Assembly: GCA_026417735.1 (NCBI GenBank) | Contig: JAOACR010000015.1 | Location: 1 to 64,000 of the forward strand | Source: Kiritimatiellia bacterium | Lineage (GTDB): Bacteria > Verrucomicrobiota > Kiritimatiellia > PWTM01 | Direction: 5' to 3' | Length of the DNA: 64,000 nt | Shown here: piece by piece, positions 36,841 to 45,722 of the stretch | Numbering within the stretch: position 1 is the first letter of the stretch | How the letters are laid out: every line of letters starts with the position of its first letter | The notes under the pieces: model-generated | Databases searched by the model: none | The model's input: the letters and a program-made list of their open reading frames with translations, nothing else | Told to the model about the DNA's origin: nothing | Program-made: the position numbers and the translations under genes

Positions 36841-37639
36841 CCTCGCTGGTCGGTACCGCCGGATCGGTGTACACGCGCACGAACTCCACCTCCATGCGCG
36901 CGGACTTCAGCTCCGGGTCAATCCCCCGCTGACCGCCCCAGTTGCCCCCAATCGCGATGTTCATCAGCAAATACTGCGGTGCGTCAAACGGCCACGCCTC
37001 CAGCCCGGCGCCGGGCTCTTTCGTATAGACGAATCGCTGCTCTCCGTCCACTTCGAACTCCACCCGATCGGGGCGAACGTTCACGGCGTAGTCGTGGAAC
37101 GCTGTCGAGGCACCGGGCAGCGTGAACTTCGCGCTGCGGTGAGTACCACGCCGGTGGTTGTATTTCTCAGTGTGAATGGTCGTGTGGATCACGTCCGGTT
37201 CGAATCCCACCATTTCCATGATGTCGATTTCGCCGCGGCGGGGCCATGGAAGCATCGGGTCATGCACGCCCATGGTCCATAGCGCCGGCCACGTGCCGCG
37301 ACCACTCGGCAACTTCGCGCGAATCACGATGCGGCCATGACGAACGTGCATCCGGCCCAACGTGATCAGGCTCGCCGAGGTCCACTCCCGCCCCTGCCAT
37401 GGTTCGCGCCTGGCCTCGATCACCAGCCGGCCGCCCTCCACCCGCGCATTTTCAGCACGCGCGTGCGTGTAGTACTGCGCCTCCCGATTGCGGATCACGC
37501 CCACCTCGTAGGTCCAACGAGCGGAGTCGGGGAGGCCGTCACGCTCAAACTCGTCCGCCCAGGCCAGCCGCCATTCGGCCTGAGTCAGCGGCGTCACTGC
37601 GAGCACCAGCCCAATGCTCAACCCCCACGTCCTCTGCAT
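36815..37639 (-). CDS. Glycoside hydrolase family 16 protein, secreted
   Basis: 274 aa with a signal peptide (cleavage near TQAEW). GH16 beta-jelly roll: WADEFERDGLPDSARWTYEVG, REAQYYTHARAENARVEGG, and the catalytic EIDIME (about residues 137-142) with nucleophile and acid/base Glu. Fits laminarinase-type beta-1,3-glucanases, although agarase or related specificities cannot be excluded. A full-length Shine-Dalgarno GGAGGTGAT precedes ATG 37639. Follows the DUF3187 gene by 24 nt, probably one operon. Confidence 0.94.
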   Translation of the reverse strand: MQRTWGLSIGLVLAVTPLTQAEWRLAWADEFERDGLPDSARWTYEVGVIRNREAQYYTHARAENARVEGGRLVIEARREPWQGREWTSASLITLGRMHVRHGRIVIRAKLPSGRGTWPALWTMGVHDPMLPWPRRGEIDIMEMVGFEPDVIHTTIHTEKYNHRRGTHRSAKFTLPGASTAFHDYAVNVRPDRVEFEVDGEQRFVYTKEPGAGLEAWPFDAPQYLLMNIAIGGNWGGQRGIDPELKSARMEVEFVRVYTDPAVPTSEVIRPAQQR

Positions 37640-37663
37640 ACATCACCTCCGTAACTCAGGAGT

Positions 37664-38656
37664 CTACCACTGCCAGGTCAGCGCGGCATGCACTCCGACA
37701 TCTGCGCTGTTCGAAAAGCGGAACACGTTCTCCACCAGCGCCACCTCGATGACGAGGCCTTCGCGAAGCCGGTGCTTCACGCCAAGCTGGACCTCATGCG
37801 CCGGTTCGGAAAACGTGTGGTAGCGTCGCGCCACCGGCGAAGTGAGCAGATATTGCGCCAGCAACGCAGTGCGGTCGGTGAGGTCGAACCGCACGCCCGT
37901 CAGCGCGCTCAGCTCCTCCGATCGTAGTTCGATACCCGCCAGCCGGCGCGCCGGCGCATGCGTGAAACTTCCGCCGCCATACACGACCCACCGCGAGCGG
38001 CCCAGACGCTGAAAGGCCAGCAGCGAACCGCCCCACAGCGGATTTCCCAGCCCCTCGAGACGGCGCTGGCGGCCGGTGGGCAGCGTCAGACCAAGGTGCG
38101 CGAAAAGCACCGGCCCCCTCGCCGCGCGGGAACGATGCACGAGCGTCGCAAACACCGGCACATCCCCAATCCCCCAGGACTCGTCGTCATCCTCGAAGGT
38201 CCGTCCATCAGGGCCGGTAAACCGGATCCGGAACCGGTTGCGCGGAAAGTCCTCCCGGTTGGCGTTGCCAATGCGGACGGTGCGATGAAACCATTCGATC
38301 GCTCCGTCACCGACCCCCCCCGACCGACCAATGATCGGCAGCCCCACCGACAGTCGAAAATTCTCCGAAACCGCGCGGGTCAGCGTCACGTCCGCTGCGA
38401 ACCATTCGCCATCCATCAGGTACGCGTCCTGCCGATGCAGCCAGACATTCCCGAGCGTCAGGGCGGCTCTCAAGGCATACCGCCCGGCCCCCAACGTCTC
38501 GGTGCTCGCGTAGCCGACGTTGGGGCGCAGCAAATGCCCCGGAGAAACGGTGCGCAATGCCAGATGGCCAAGCCCGTCGGCGGGAGGAGGCTCGTCGGCC
38601 ACGACCGCCAGGGTCGCGCTGAGTGCCAGAAACAGGACAAAGCCCCCTAACTGCAT
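37664..38656 (-). CDS. DUF3187 family protein, probable outer-membrane barrel
   Basis: 330 aa. Signal peptide (LGGFVLFLALSATLAVVADE), then a series of amphipathic strands (RYALRAALTLGNVWLH, LSVGLPIIGRSGG, FAHLGLTLPTGRQ, ALLAQYLLTSPVAR) ending in an aromatic residue (LTWQW), as in outer-membrane beta barrels. The family is unassigned in function. ATG 38656 is taken because the signal peptide begins there; the frame extends 36 codons more. First gene of a likely pair with GH16; a role in export or uptake of glucan is only a guess. Confidence 0.83.
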   Translation of the reverse strand: MQLGGFVLFLALSATLAVVADEPPPADGLGHLALRTVSPGHLLRPNVGYASTETLGAGRYALRAALTLGNVWLHRQDAYLMDGEWFAADVTLTRAVSENFRLSVGLPIIGRSGGVGDGAIEWFHRTVRIGNANREDFPRNRFRIRFTGPDGRTFEDDDESWGIGDVPVFATLVHRSRAARGPVLFAHLGLTLPTGRQRRLEGLGNPLWGGSLLAFQRLGRSRWVVYGGGSFTHAPARRLAGIELRSEELSALTGVRFDLTDRTALLAQYLLTSPVARRYHTFSEPAHEVQLGVKHRLREGLVIEVALVENVFRFSNSADVGVHAALTWQW

Positions 38657-38727
38657 CGGCCGCAGTGTAGCCGCCGCCGCCCCCGCCGGCGAGTCTGGCC
38701 AACGGAGACGCTCCCCCGCCTTGTGCG

Positions 38728-38757
38728 TGGACAACTCCCTCATTCCACCGGTATCTT
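38728..38757 (+). promoter_or_regulatory. Putative sigma70-type promoter of psd-pssA
   Basis: TGGACA (38728-38733), 18-nt spacer, TATCTT (38752-38757), about 25 nt before the psd ATG at 38789. One mismatch in the -35, two in the -10. Confidence 0.42.
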
Positions 38758-38788
38758 TCCGCATTTACGGGTCACACAGGATCAGCCG

Positions 38789-39454
38789 ATGAGGATCGTC
38801 CGCGAAGGATGGCCGTTGGTGGGCGCGGCCGCAGCGCCGGGCGCATGCATCGCCCTGGTCGCCGGACTGACCGGATCGCCGGCCGGGGTTGCTGGCGGTG
38901 CCGCGCTGGCGACGGTCGCCGCTGGTGCAATGGCATGGTTTTTTCGGGACCCGCCCCGAAACGTACCCGCCGACCCCGATGCGCTCCTTTCGGGCGCCGA
39001 CGGTCGGGTGATGGAGATCGCCGAGGAATCCGAACCGGAGTTCATCCGAGGGCCCGCGGTCAGAATCAGCGTGTTTCTCAGTTTGTTCGATGTGCACGTC
39101 AACCGAGCGCCCATCGCCGGCCGCATTGTGGCGCTCCAGCATCAGCCCGGTCGGTTTCACTTCGCGTTCCTAGCCAAAGCGTCGCGCGAGAATGAACGCA
39201 ACACGATCGTGATTGAGGGGGCCCACGGCATCTGCATCGTCCGTCAAATCGTGGGGCCAGTCGCCCGGCGCGTGGTGCACTGGCTCGAGATCGGTCAGCA
39301 TGTGGGCGCCGGTCAGCGCATCGGCCTGATGAAGTTCGGCTCCCGACTGGATGTTCTGGTTCCGTTCGACTCGATTGAGATTCTCGTTCGACCGGGTATG
39401 ATGGTGCGGGCGGGCGAAAGCAGACTGGGGCGATATCGGACGGCGCGATCGTGA
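38789..39454 (+). CDS. psd: Phosphatidylserine decarboxylase
   Basis: 221 aa, the short archaetidylserine decarboxylase-type form. Makes phosphatidylethanolamine from phosphatidylserine with a pyruvoyl group formed by self-cleavage. An N-terminal membrane segment (about 10-50) is followed by WFFRDPPRNVPADPDALLSGADG and FLSLFDVHVNRAPIAG. The cleavage site is at GLMKFGSRLDVLVPF, with Gly-Ser in place of LGST, normal for this subtype. ATG 38789 follows AGGA at 8 nt. Coupled to pssA by a GTGA overlap, so both steps of phosphatidylethanolamine synthesis are made together. Confidence 0.95.
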   Translation: MRIVREGWPLVGAAAAPGACIALVAGLTGSPAGVAGGAALATVAAGAMAWFFRDPPRNVPADPDALLSGADGRVMEIAEESEPEFIRGPAVRISVFLSLFDVHVNRAPIAGRIVALQHQPGRFHFAFLAKASRENERNTIVIEGAHGICIVRQIVGPVARRVVHWLEIGQHVGAGQRIGLMKFGSRLDVLVPFDSIEILVRPGMMVRAGESRLGRYRTARS

Positions 39455-40200
39455 ACAGCTCGGTGCGAAGAGCAATCGTCAACGCAATGACCCTCGGCGT
39501 GCTCGTTGCCGGCATTGCCGCATTGCTAGCGGGGCTGGCCGAGAACATCTCGTTGGCGGCGGAATTGATTCTGTTGGCCGCGATCATTGACGGCCTGGAT
39601 GGCGCGCTGGCCCGAGCGCTTCGCGCGACCTCGGACTTTGGCGAGCGGCTCGATACCTACGTGGACACCGTGACATTCGGCGTTGTACCCGCCGTCGTCA
39701 CCTATCAGGCGCTGTGGGCGGATTACGGCCTTTGGGGAAGTGCCGCGGCCGGCTTGGTGATCCTGATGGCGGTATTGCGATTTGCACGCGGATGTTCCTT
39801 TGCATCGCCCACCGGCCGGCATGTGTTCCGAGGCCTGCCCATCCCGGTCAGCGCAAGTTGGCTGGCGATCTTGCTGCTGGTGATGGACAAGGACCTTTTT
39901 GAGGTCTCTCCGTTGGCGGCGGACCGCGGAGCGGTGATCGCGGTCTACAGCCTGGTCGCGCTCGTGCTCGTGCTCCTCCAGATCTCTAATGTGCGATATT
40001 TGAAACCGTCGCGCCGACAGCTACGAACTGCGATGTTGGCCGTGCTGGTCGCCGGACTCATCACGCGGCTGCCCTTGACCGCATTTTGTGCGGTCGCCAG
40101 CTTGAGCCTGCTCGTGTACGTGATCGATGGTTTGCGCCGGCATCGTGCGCACGCGCTGCTGGCCCGCGGTGACGAGCATGAGGCGGTGATTCGCCGCTGA
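39451..40200 (+). CDS. pssA: CDP-diacylglycerol-serine O-phosphatidyltransferase
   Basis: 249 aa, GTG start overlapping the psd stop. Membrane CDP-alcohol phosphatidyltransferase making phosphatidylserine. The signature D-G-x2-A-R-x8-G-x3-D-x3-D is intact (DGALARALRATSDFGERLDTYVD, split here by a preceding DGL). About seven membrane helices and a short basic tail. The gene ends before an 8-bp hairpin at 40209-40232. Confidence 0.94.
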   Translation: MNSSVRRAIVNAMTLGVLVAGIAALLAGLAENISLAAELILLAAIIDGLDGALARALRATSDFGERLDTYVDTVTFGVVPAVVTYQALWADYGLWGSAAAGLVILMAVLRFARGCSFASPTGRHVFRGLPIPVSASWLAILLLVMDKDLFEVSPLAADRGAVIAVYSLVALVLVLLQISNVRYLKPSRRQLRTAMLAVLVAGLITRLPLTAFCAVASLSLLVYVIDGLRRHRAHALLARGDEHEAVIRR

Positions 40201-40208
40201 ACCCACCT

Positions 40209-40232
40209 GCGCTTCGCGGCCTCTCGAAGCGC
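40209..40232 (+). terminator. Terminator-like hairpin after pssA
   Basis: Perfect 8-bp arms gcgcttcg (40209-40216) and cgaagcgc (40225-40232), 8-nt loop, beginning 9 nt after the pssA stop. No T-run follows. Confidence 0.45.
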
Positions 40233-40672
40233 TGTGAACTCCGCCGTCGCCCACTGTGGATCGCCGGGCCGATGTTGCCGCCGCGAGACGCTCGTCACTC
40301 CCGTGCGGCGTCCGGAGCCACGAGACGAGCGCGGCATGACAGACCCAGCTGGTCTCCCCGCAGCCTTTTGCGGATGCAGTCCGGCCAGAACCAGTCCGCC
40401 GCCGCGGTGGCTGCTTGCGAAACCGCGTCCCAAGTGCCGTTGCGCGCTCGAGTGGCACCCGGGCGGGGCCGGCGCCCAGTCTCGCACCCGCAGCACCGAC
40501 GCGCCGGCGCATCGGACGCCTGCTCGTTTTGCCACCGACGGCCGACCTGCCCGAACTGTTTCTCCCACTTCGCGCCTGACAGCGACATCGGGGGACCCGA
40601 GCCGCCCGCAACTTCGCTGTGGCCGCAGCACAGACGGGCGACCGAACGCATTCAACCGGTCGGCGGCTCTTT

Positions 40673-40800
40673 CTAAGGTCTCTGCAAAGCCTGACAGAAA
40701 CCGACACGGAAGCCTTCGGTGGACTGACTCGATCGACAAGAAGTCAGGCGGCGTCCACGAGGTGCTTCCGAGGAACGTTGAACCCTCCCTCGGCTGAGTG
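40673..40800 (-). pseudogene. Possible remnant of a formylglycine-generating-enzyme-like C-terminus
   Basis: On the minus strand the last residues before TAG (40673-40675) read SCRSSQSTEGFRVGFCQALQRP, of which CRS...GFRVGF resembles the end of FGE/sulfatase-modifying-factor proteins (RGGSW...CRSA...GFRV). Upstream in the same frame RVQRSSEAPRGRR could be a decayed RV-RGGSW. No intact GNVWEW segment is present. The match is short and judged by eye; chance similarity is quite possible. Confidence 0.22.
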
Positions 40801-41116
40801 TACCGGCTCGGTTTGGGCCTCCACTGGCGGAATTGAGGAAGCGAGGCGCACAAGGGCATTTTCGGAGCTGCGCACGCTGCACCTCCGCGTGCCGAGCCCA
40901 CCACTGGCTGCGGTACCCTTGGCCCCCCGATCAAGCCTCTCCGATCCGACCGCCTGCCTGGATTCGCCACGTCGGTGCAGGCCGACTCGGTCCCCTTATG
41001 GGAAGCCGCTCCAAACCCGCCGGTGGCTGCGCCACAGGCAGGGAAGACCCGCACGGATTTGTGACGATGGGCCGCCCTGTCGTGCCAGTTGTGTCGTGAA
41101 GGGCCTGTTGGGAGGT

Positions 41117-41144
41117 TTGACCGGTGGAGTGCCTGAGCTATATT
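41117..41144 (+). promoter_or_regulatory. Putative strong promoter of the nqr operon
   Basis: TTGACC (41117-41122), 16-nt spacer, TATATT (41139-41144); each hexamer has one mismatch to consensus. The predicted start near 41150-41152 lies only about 8-10 nt before ATG 41160, so the mRNA would have a very short leader. It covers the alternative GTG start at 41124. Confidence 0.55.
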
Positions 41145-41159
41145 GACGCACTTCATCAC

Positions 41160-42548
41160 ATGAAGTCATCCAAACCCCAGGCTGAAGCCGGGCGCCACAT
41201 CTCGGTGCGACAAGGCTTCGATATTCCGCTCGCGGGGCAGCCCGGGCCGGATCTCGAGGTGATCCCTGCGGTGACGCATGTGGCGGTCTTGCCGGTCGAG
41301 TTCTCCGACGTCAAGATGCGGCTGCTCGTTCGGGTGGGCGACCGGGTCAAGCGGGGGTCGCCCTTGGTGGAGGACAAGCGAAACCCGGCGTTTCGGCTGT
41401 GCGCACCCGCCGCGGGGCGAGTTGTAGCCGTTGACCTTGGCCCGCGACGGGCGATCGAGCGAGTTGTGATTGAGCGAGATGGCGACGATGCCGAAGACTT
41501 TGGCACCGCTGGACGCCCGCCCGCGTCGTTGTCTCGTGAAGAAGTTCTGAATGTCCTGCAGACATCCGGTCTGCTGGGACTGATCGAGCAACGCCCCTAT
41601 GGCCGGCTCCCGGATCCCACCGCGAAACCGAAGGCAATTTTTGTGAACGCGATGGGAACCGCCCCATTTTCGGTCAGCGTGGAGGTGGCGCTGAAGGGAC
41701 GAGCTAGGGAGTTCCACGCGGGCCTCGCAGCTCTGGGGCGGCTCACCGATGGGCCGGTGAATCTGGTGGCGGCTGGCGGACCCGTGAAGGCGGAGGCGAT
41801 CGCAACGGTCGGCGACCTGGCGCGTCTGTACACCTTCAGTGGTCCCCACCCGGCGGGCAACACGAGCGTGCACATTCACCACATCTCCCCCATTCGGCCC
41901 GGAGAGGTGGTGTGGGCGGTGAAAGCGCCTGATGTCGTCGCGATCGGTAGTTTGCTGCTGACCGGCTGTTTCCCCACCGACCGTGTGATCGCGCTGGGTG
42001 GCCCGGCTGTGTACGCCGGAAAAGCCCGACACTACCGGCTGCCTTGGGGGTGCCCGCTGAGCGCGCTGCTCGAGGGCCGGATCGAGAAGGGCGCACGCGT
42101 GATCGCCGGCGATGCGCTCAGCGGCTCCGCAGTTCGCCCAGACAGTTACCTCCCGATGCGAACCAGCTCGATCACCATCTTGCCCGAGGACAGGTCGCGC
42201 CACTTCCTCGCCTGGGCAAATCCACTGGCAAACGGCGTGAGCGCGTCGCGGCTGTTCCTTTCCTCATGGCTGCCCCGCGTACCGCGGCCGCTCGGAACCA
42301 ACCGACATGGCGCGGTCCGCGCAATGATCGTCACGGGCCTGTATGATCGCTTCTTACCCATGCGCATCCGGCTGGACTTTCTGATCCGGGCAATACTCTC
42401 CCGCGACTGGGAAGAAGCAGTTCAGCTCGGCCTGCTCGAGATTGTGCCGGAAGACGTGGCGTTGGCGGCCTACGCGTGCCCGTCCAAAATGGACCTGGTC
42501 GGCATTGTGCGCGAAGGTTTGCGCCTTGCAGCGGCGGAGGGCATCTGA
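41160..42548 (+). CDS. nqrA: Na+-NQR subunit A
   Basis: 462 aa. Peripheral subunit of the Na+-translocating NADH:quinone oxidoreductase, which couples NADH oxidation by ubiquinone or menaquinone to Na+ export. The family start ISVRQGFDIPLAGQP is at about residue 14, followed by RVGDRVKRGSPLVEDKRNPAFRLCAPAAG (landmark at 60-90), a biotin-lipoyl-like fold also seen in RnfC. Two starts compete: GTG 41124 has GGAGG at 8 nt, but a good promoter overlaps that stretch, so ATG 41160 with an extremely short leader is preferred. First of six nqr genes. Confidence 0.95.
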   Translation: MKSSKPQAEAGRHISVRQGFDIPLAGQPGPDLEVIPAVTHVAVLPVEFSDVKMRLLVRVGDRVKRGSPLVEDKRNPAFRLCAPAAGRVVAVDLGPRRAIERVVIERDGDDAEDFGTAGRPPASLSREEVLNVLQTSGLLGLIEQRPYGRLPDPTAKPKAIFVNAMGTAPFSVSVEVALKGRAREFHAGLAALGRLTDGPVNLVAAGGPVKAEAIATVGDLARLYTFSGPHPAGNTSVHIHHISPIRPGEVVWAVKAPDVVAIGSLLLTGCFPTDRVIALGGPAVYAGKARHYRLPWGCPLSALLEGRIEKGARVIAGDALSGSAVRPDSYLPMRTSSITILPEDRSRHFLAWANPLANGVSASRLFLSSWLPRVPRPLGTNRHGAVRAMIVTGLYDRFLPMRIRLDFLIRAILSRDWEEAVQLGLLEIVPEDVALAAYACPSKMDLVGIVREGLRLAAAEGI

Positions 42549-43760
42549 GTGGACACGCTGCTGAAACTTCTCGAACGTTGGCGGCCGAAGTTTGAAACTG
42601 GTCCGCTGCGGCCCCTTTGGCCGGTCTACGAAGCACTCGAAACCTTCCTGTTCACGCCGGCGCACACCACCGACGGGCCGCCGCACCTTCGCGATCAGCT
42701 CGACATGAAGCGCTACATGATCACCGTCCTGTATGCGCTGGTCCCCTGTATCCTGTTCGGTATGTACAACGCCGGTGTACAGGCCTACAAGGCCGCCGGT
42801 ATCGCGGGCGCTCCCTTCTGGCCCACCCTGGCGCTCGGTGCCCGACTGGTGTTGCCCATCATCATCACCTCCTATGCGGTGGGTGGCTTGTGGGAAGTGT
42901 TGTTCGCGGCCGTACGCAAACACGAGATCAACGAGGGATTTTTGATCACGGGGATCCTCTTCCCCTTGACGCTCCCGCCGACGATCCCCCTCTGGCAGGT
43001 GGCCGCCGGCATTTCGTTCGGCGTCGTGATCGCGAAGGAAATCTTCGGCGGAGTCGGTTTCAATGTCCTCAACCCCGCCCTCGCCGCACGCGCGTTTCTG
43101 TATTTCGCATACCCGGCACAGATTTCGGGCGACCGGGTGTGGGCCGCCCTGCCGCCCGGCGCCACGCTGGCCGACGGCTTCAGCGGTGCGACCTCGCTCG
43201 CGGTCGCGAAAGCCGCACCCGCCGGTGCGAACGCGGCACAGCTTCTTGCGGATGCCGGCTTCCCGTTCCGCACCATGGTCATGGGATTTGAACCTGGGAG
43301 TATCGGTGAAACCTCGGCGATCGCTGTGCTGCTGGGCGCCCTCCTCCTGCTGCTCACCGGCACCGGGTCATGGCGGATCATGGCCGGCGGTTTGATTGGT
43401 CTGCTCGGCACAGCATGGCTCGTAGGGCGCCTCCCCCCCTCGGTGCTCGCCGCGCACCCGTTTCTCTCGTTGCCTCCCCACTACCATCTGGTAATGGGAA
43501 GCTCCCTCTTCGGCATTGTCTTCATGGCCACCGATCCTGTCTCTGCTGCCGCCACCAATGAGGGGAAATGGATTTATGGGGCACTGATTGGAGCCCTGAC
43601 CGTGATTGTACGTGCGTTCAACCCCGCCTACCCCGAAGGAACCATGCTGGCGATCCTGTTCATGAACGTGATGGCACCGCTGCTCGACTACCTTGTCCTC
43701 CGCGTTCACATCCGCAACCGCAGGCGGTATCTGGAGAGTTTTGCCCGTGCCGACGTCTAG
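42549..43760 (+). CDS. nqrB: Na+-NQR subunit B
   Basis: 403 aa, GTG start directly after the nqrA stop. Integral membrane subunit with about ten helices that carries covalent FMN and riboflavin and forms the Na+ path. The flavinylation motif SGAT is present in DGFSGATSLAVA, so Thr215 should bear the FMN attached by ApbE. Conserved FGGVGFNVLNPALAARAFLYFAYP and MATDPVSAA are also seen. The stop overlaps the nqrC start by 14 nt. Confidence 0.97.
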   Translation: MDTLLKLLERWRPKFETGPLRPLWPVYEALETFLFTPAHTTDGPPHLRDQLDMKRYMITVLYALVPCILFGMYNAGVQAYKAAGIAGAPFWPTLALGARLVLPIIITSYAVGGLWEVLFAAVRKHEINEGFLITGILFPLTLPPTIPLWQVAAGISFGVVIAKEIFGGVGFNVLNPALAARAFLYFAYPAQISGDRVWAALPPGATLADGFSGATSLAVAKAAPAGANAAQLLADAGFPFRTMVMGFEPGSIGETSAIAVLLGALLLLLTGTGSWRIMAGGLIGLLGTAWLVGRLPPSVLAAHPFLSLPPHYHLVMGSSLFGIVFMATDPVSAAATNEGKWIYGALIGALTVIVRAFNPAYPEGTMLAILFMNVMAPLLDYLVLRVHIRNRRRYLESFARADV

Positions 43761-44448
43761 CGAACGTTACGTTCTGGTCTACGCCGGTGTCGTCTGCCTG
43801 CTGGCCAGCGTTGTGCTGACCTCCGCGGCGACCGGCCTCCGACGCCGCCAGGAACAGGCAGCCGAACTGGATCGTAAGTTCAACGTCCTAAAAGCCTTTG
43901 GCGCAGAGGTCGTCGCCCCGGACGGACGCCGGCTGCCGCCTGCGCGCATCGAGGTGATGTATCGCGATCATGTGCGCGAGCTGTGGGTCGACCCCCGCAG
44001 CGGCGCGTCGCTCGAGAGGCCATCGGGACCGGAGGCCTTGCCGGTCTACCAGTGGATGGAAAACGGCCGGCCAGTAAAGACCGCCATCCCTGTCTCGGGC
44101 AAGGGGCTGTGGTCCACCATTTACGGCTACCTGGCGCTGGACGCGGAGCTCGATGAAATTGTGGGTCTTACGTTCTACCGCCACGGCGAAACGCCGGGAC
44201 TCGGCGGTGAAATCGAACAGCCGTGGTTCCAGGACCAGTTTCGCGGCCGCCGTATCGCGCGCAACGGCGAGTGGTTGCCGATCGTCGTCGCGAAGGGGGT
44301 CGCCTCACCGGAAGCGAAGTCCGATCCGCACCGACTGGTGGTCGACGGCATCAGCGGGGCGACGTTGACCGGCCAGGGCGTAACGCGGTTTCTCAACGAG
44401 TGTGTAAAAAAATACGAGCCATACCTGCGCACCGCGAGAAAGGGGTGA
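43747..44448 (+). CDS. nqrC: Na+-NQR subunit C
   Basis: 233 aa. One N-terminal membrane helix (about residues 8-28) and a periplasmic FMN-binding domain. The motif [13 protein letters not shown] puts covalent FMN at Thr206. [14 protein letters not shown] and [11 protein letters not shown] are conserved family pieces. GTG 43747 is chosen because GGAGAG lies 8 nt upstream; TTG 43741 would have only 2 nt spacing, and the ATG further upstream overlaps nqrB too far. Confidence 0.95.
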   Translation: MPTSSERYVLVYAGVVCLLASVVLTSAATGLRRRQEQAAELDRKFNVLKAFGAEVVAPDGRRLPPARIEVMYRDHVRELWVDPRSGASLERPSGPEALPVYQWMENGRPVKTAIPVSGKGLWSTIYGYLALDAELDEIVGLTFYRHGETPGLGGEIEQPWFQDQFRGRRIARNGEWLPIVVAKGVASPEAKSDPHRLVVDGISGATLTGQGVTRFLNECVKKYEPYLRTARKG

Positions 44449-44453
44449 CGGCG

Positions 44454-45074
44454 ATGGCGTCCGCTTGGAAGCACTTCCGCGATCCGCTCTCCGAGAACAA
44501 TCCGATCACCGTCCAGATTTTGGGCATCTGTTCGGCTCTCGCGGTGACCGTCAAGCTGGAAACGGCGCTGGTGATGGCGCTAGCGCTGACGGTCGTGACG
44601 ACGGGCTCGAATCTGGTCATCTCGCTGATCCGCAACACCGTTCCGGCTCGGATTCGCATGATTGTGGAGATGGTGGTGGTGTCCACATTGGTCATTCTTG
44701 CCGATCAGATCCTGCGCGCCTATGCCTACGACGTCAGTCGCCAGCTCAGCGTATTCGTCGGGTTGATCATCACCAATTGCATCGTGATGGGTCGGCTCGA
44801 GGCCTTCGCGCTGAAAAACCCGCCGCTGCCGTCCGTGCTCGATGGTCTCGGCAACGGCCTCGGATATGGAGCCGTGCTGGTGTTGGTGGCGTTCCTTCGG
44901 GAGCTGCTTGGCTCCGGACGCCTGCTCGGCCACGCGGTGGTGCCGGCCGCGCTCTACCGGCAGGGCTATGTCAACAACGGCCTGATGCTGCTGGCGCCGG
45001 GCGCCTTCATCGTTCTGGGACTGCTGATCTGGGCGCAGCGGACCTTGATCCGCCGCTTTGAAACAGACGGTTAG
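44454..45074 (+). CDS. nqrD: Na+-NQR subunit D
   Basis: 206 aa, six membrane helices. Homologous to NqrE and RnfE, and helps bind the iron centre at the NqrD/E interface. Family start [28 protein letters not shown]; a conserved Cys lies in GICSAL (about 24) and in TNCIVMGR (about 112). AGGGG at 8 nt precedes ATG 44454. The frame is open upstream inside nqrC, but that part is not NqrD. Confidence 0.97.
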   Translation: MASAWKHFRDPLSENNPITVQILGICSALAVTVKLETALVMALALTVVTTGSNLVISLIRNTVPARIRMIVEMVVVSTLVILADQILRAYAYDVSRQLSVFVGLIITNCIVMGRLEAFALKNPPLPSVLDGLGNGLGYGAVLVLVAFLRELLGSGRLLGHAVVPAALYRQGYVNNGLMLLAPGAFIVLGLLIWAQRTLIRRFETDG

Positions 45075-45088
45075 TCGAGGTGCACCTC

Positions 45089-45703
45089 ATGGAACTGCTC
45101 AGTCTTGCGGTCAAGTCCATCTTCATCGAGAACATCCTGCTGGCGTCGTTCCTAGGGATGTGCTCGTTTCTTGCGATCTCAAAACGGATTGAAACCGCGA
45201 TGGGGCTGGGGCTGGCGGTGATCGTGGTGCAGACGATCACCGTACCCACCAACTGGCTGCTGCGGCGGTTCTTCCTTGCACCCGGCGCACTCGCGTGGAC
45301 GGGTGTTCCCGCGCTTGCCGGTCTGGACCTCTCCTTTCTCACTTTTGTGGTGTTTATCGCGACAATCGCCTCGATGGTGCAGCTGGTTGAAATGACGCTC
45401 GACCGTTTCTTTCCACGACTGTACCAGTCGCTCGGCATATTCTTGCCGCTGATCACCGTGAACTGCGCGATCCTCGGCGGCTCGCTGTTCATGGTGGAGC
45501 GCAACTACAACGCGGCGCAGTCGGTGGTGTTTGGCGTTGCGTCGGGTGCCGGCTGGGCGTTGGCGATTGTCGCGATGGGCGCCGTGCGCCGGAAGCTCCG
45601 CTACTCAAACGTTCCGCCGGCACTGCGGGGGCTCGGCATCACGATGATCATGACCGGCCTGATGGCCATGGCGTTCATGATCTTCTCCGGCATCCAGCTC
45701 TAG
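45089..45703 (+). CDS. nqrE: Na+-NQR subunit E
   Basis: 204 aa, six membrane helices. Partner of NqrD. Starts [20 protein letters not shown], with the conserved Cys in [11 protein letters not shown] (about 26) and in [13 protein letters not shown] (about 120). GAGG 8 nt upstream favours ATG 45089 over GTG 45080, which would start on that site. Confidence 0.97.
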   Translation: MELLSLAVKSIFIENILLASFLGMCSFLAISKRIETAMGLGLAVIVVQTITVPTNWLLRRFFLAPGALAWTGVPALAGLDLSFLTFVVFIATIASMVQLVEMTLDRFFPRLYQSLGIFLPLITVNCAILGGSLFMVERNYNAAQSVVFGVASGAGWALAIVAMGAVRRKLRYSNVPPALRGLGITMIMTGLMAMAFMIFSGIQL

Positions 45704-45722
45704 CTCGGAGGGATGGGCGGCG

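Larger units (their letters stand above)
40201..41116. other. Gene-free stretch before the nqr operon
   Basis: About 900 nt without a gene I can support. Open frames exist on both strands (one long minus frame runs through), but their products are rich in Arg, Pro, Ser and Cys and show no family pattern. The base mix appears slightly less GC-rich than the flanks. A hairpin lies at its left end and the nqr promoter at its right end. A possible decayed coding end is listed separately at 40673-40800. Confidence 0.6.

Noticed and set aside
37197-37208. tRNA-like string ggttcgaatccc
   Set aside because: It lies inside the GH16 coding sequence and no acceptor or anticodon arms can be folded around it.
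40201-41116. Diversity-generating retroelement next to the FGE-like fragment
   Set aside because: No reverse transcriptase reading frame or template repeat is visible in the window.
39945-41159. Long minus-strand open frame (404 codons) across the pssA end and the gap before nqr
   Set aside because: It overlaps the 3' end of pssA in antisense, is rich in Arg, Pro, Ser and Gly, and shows no domain pattern; long antisense frames are expected in such GC-rich DNA.
41124-41159. GTG start for nqrA with a good GGAGG site
   Set aside because: A near-consensus promoter occupies the same bases and the added 12 residues lie outside the family start; kept only as an alternative.
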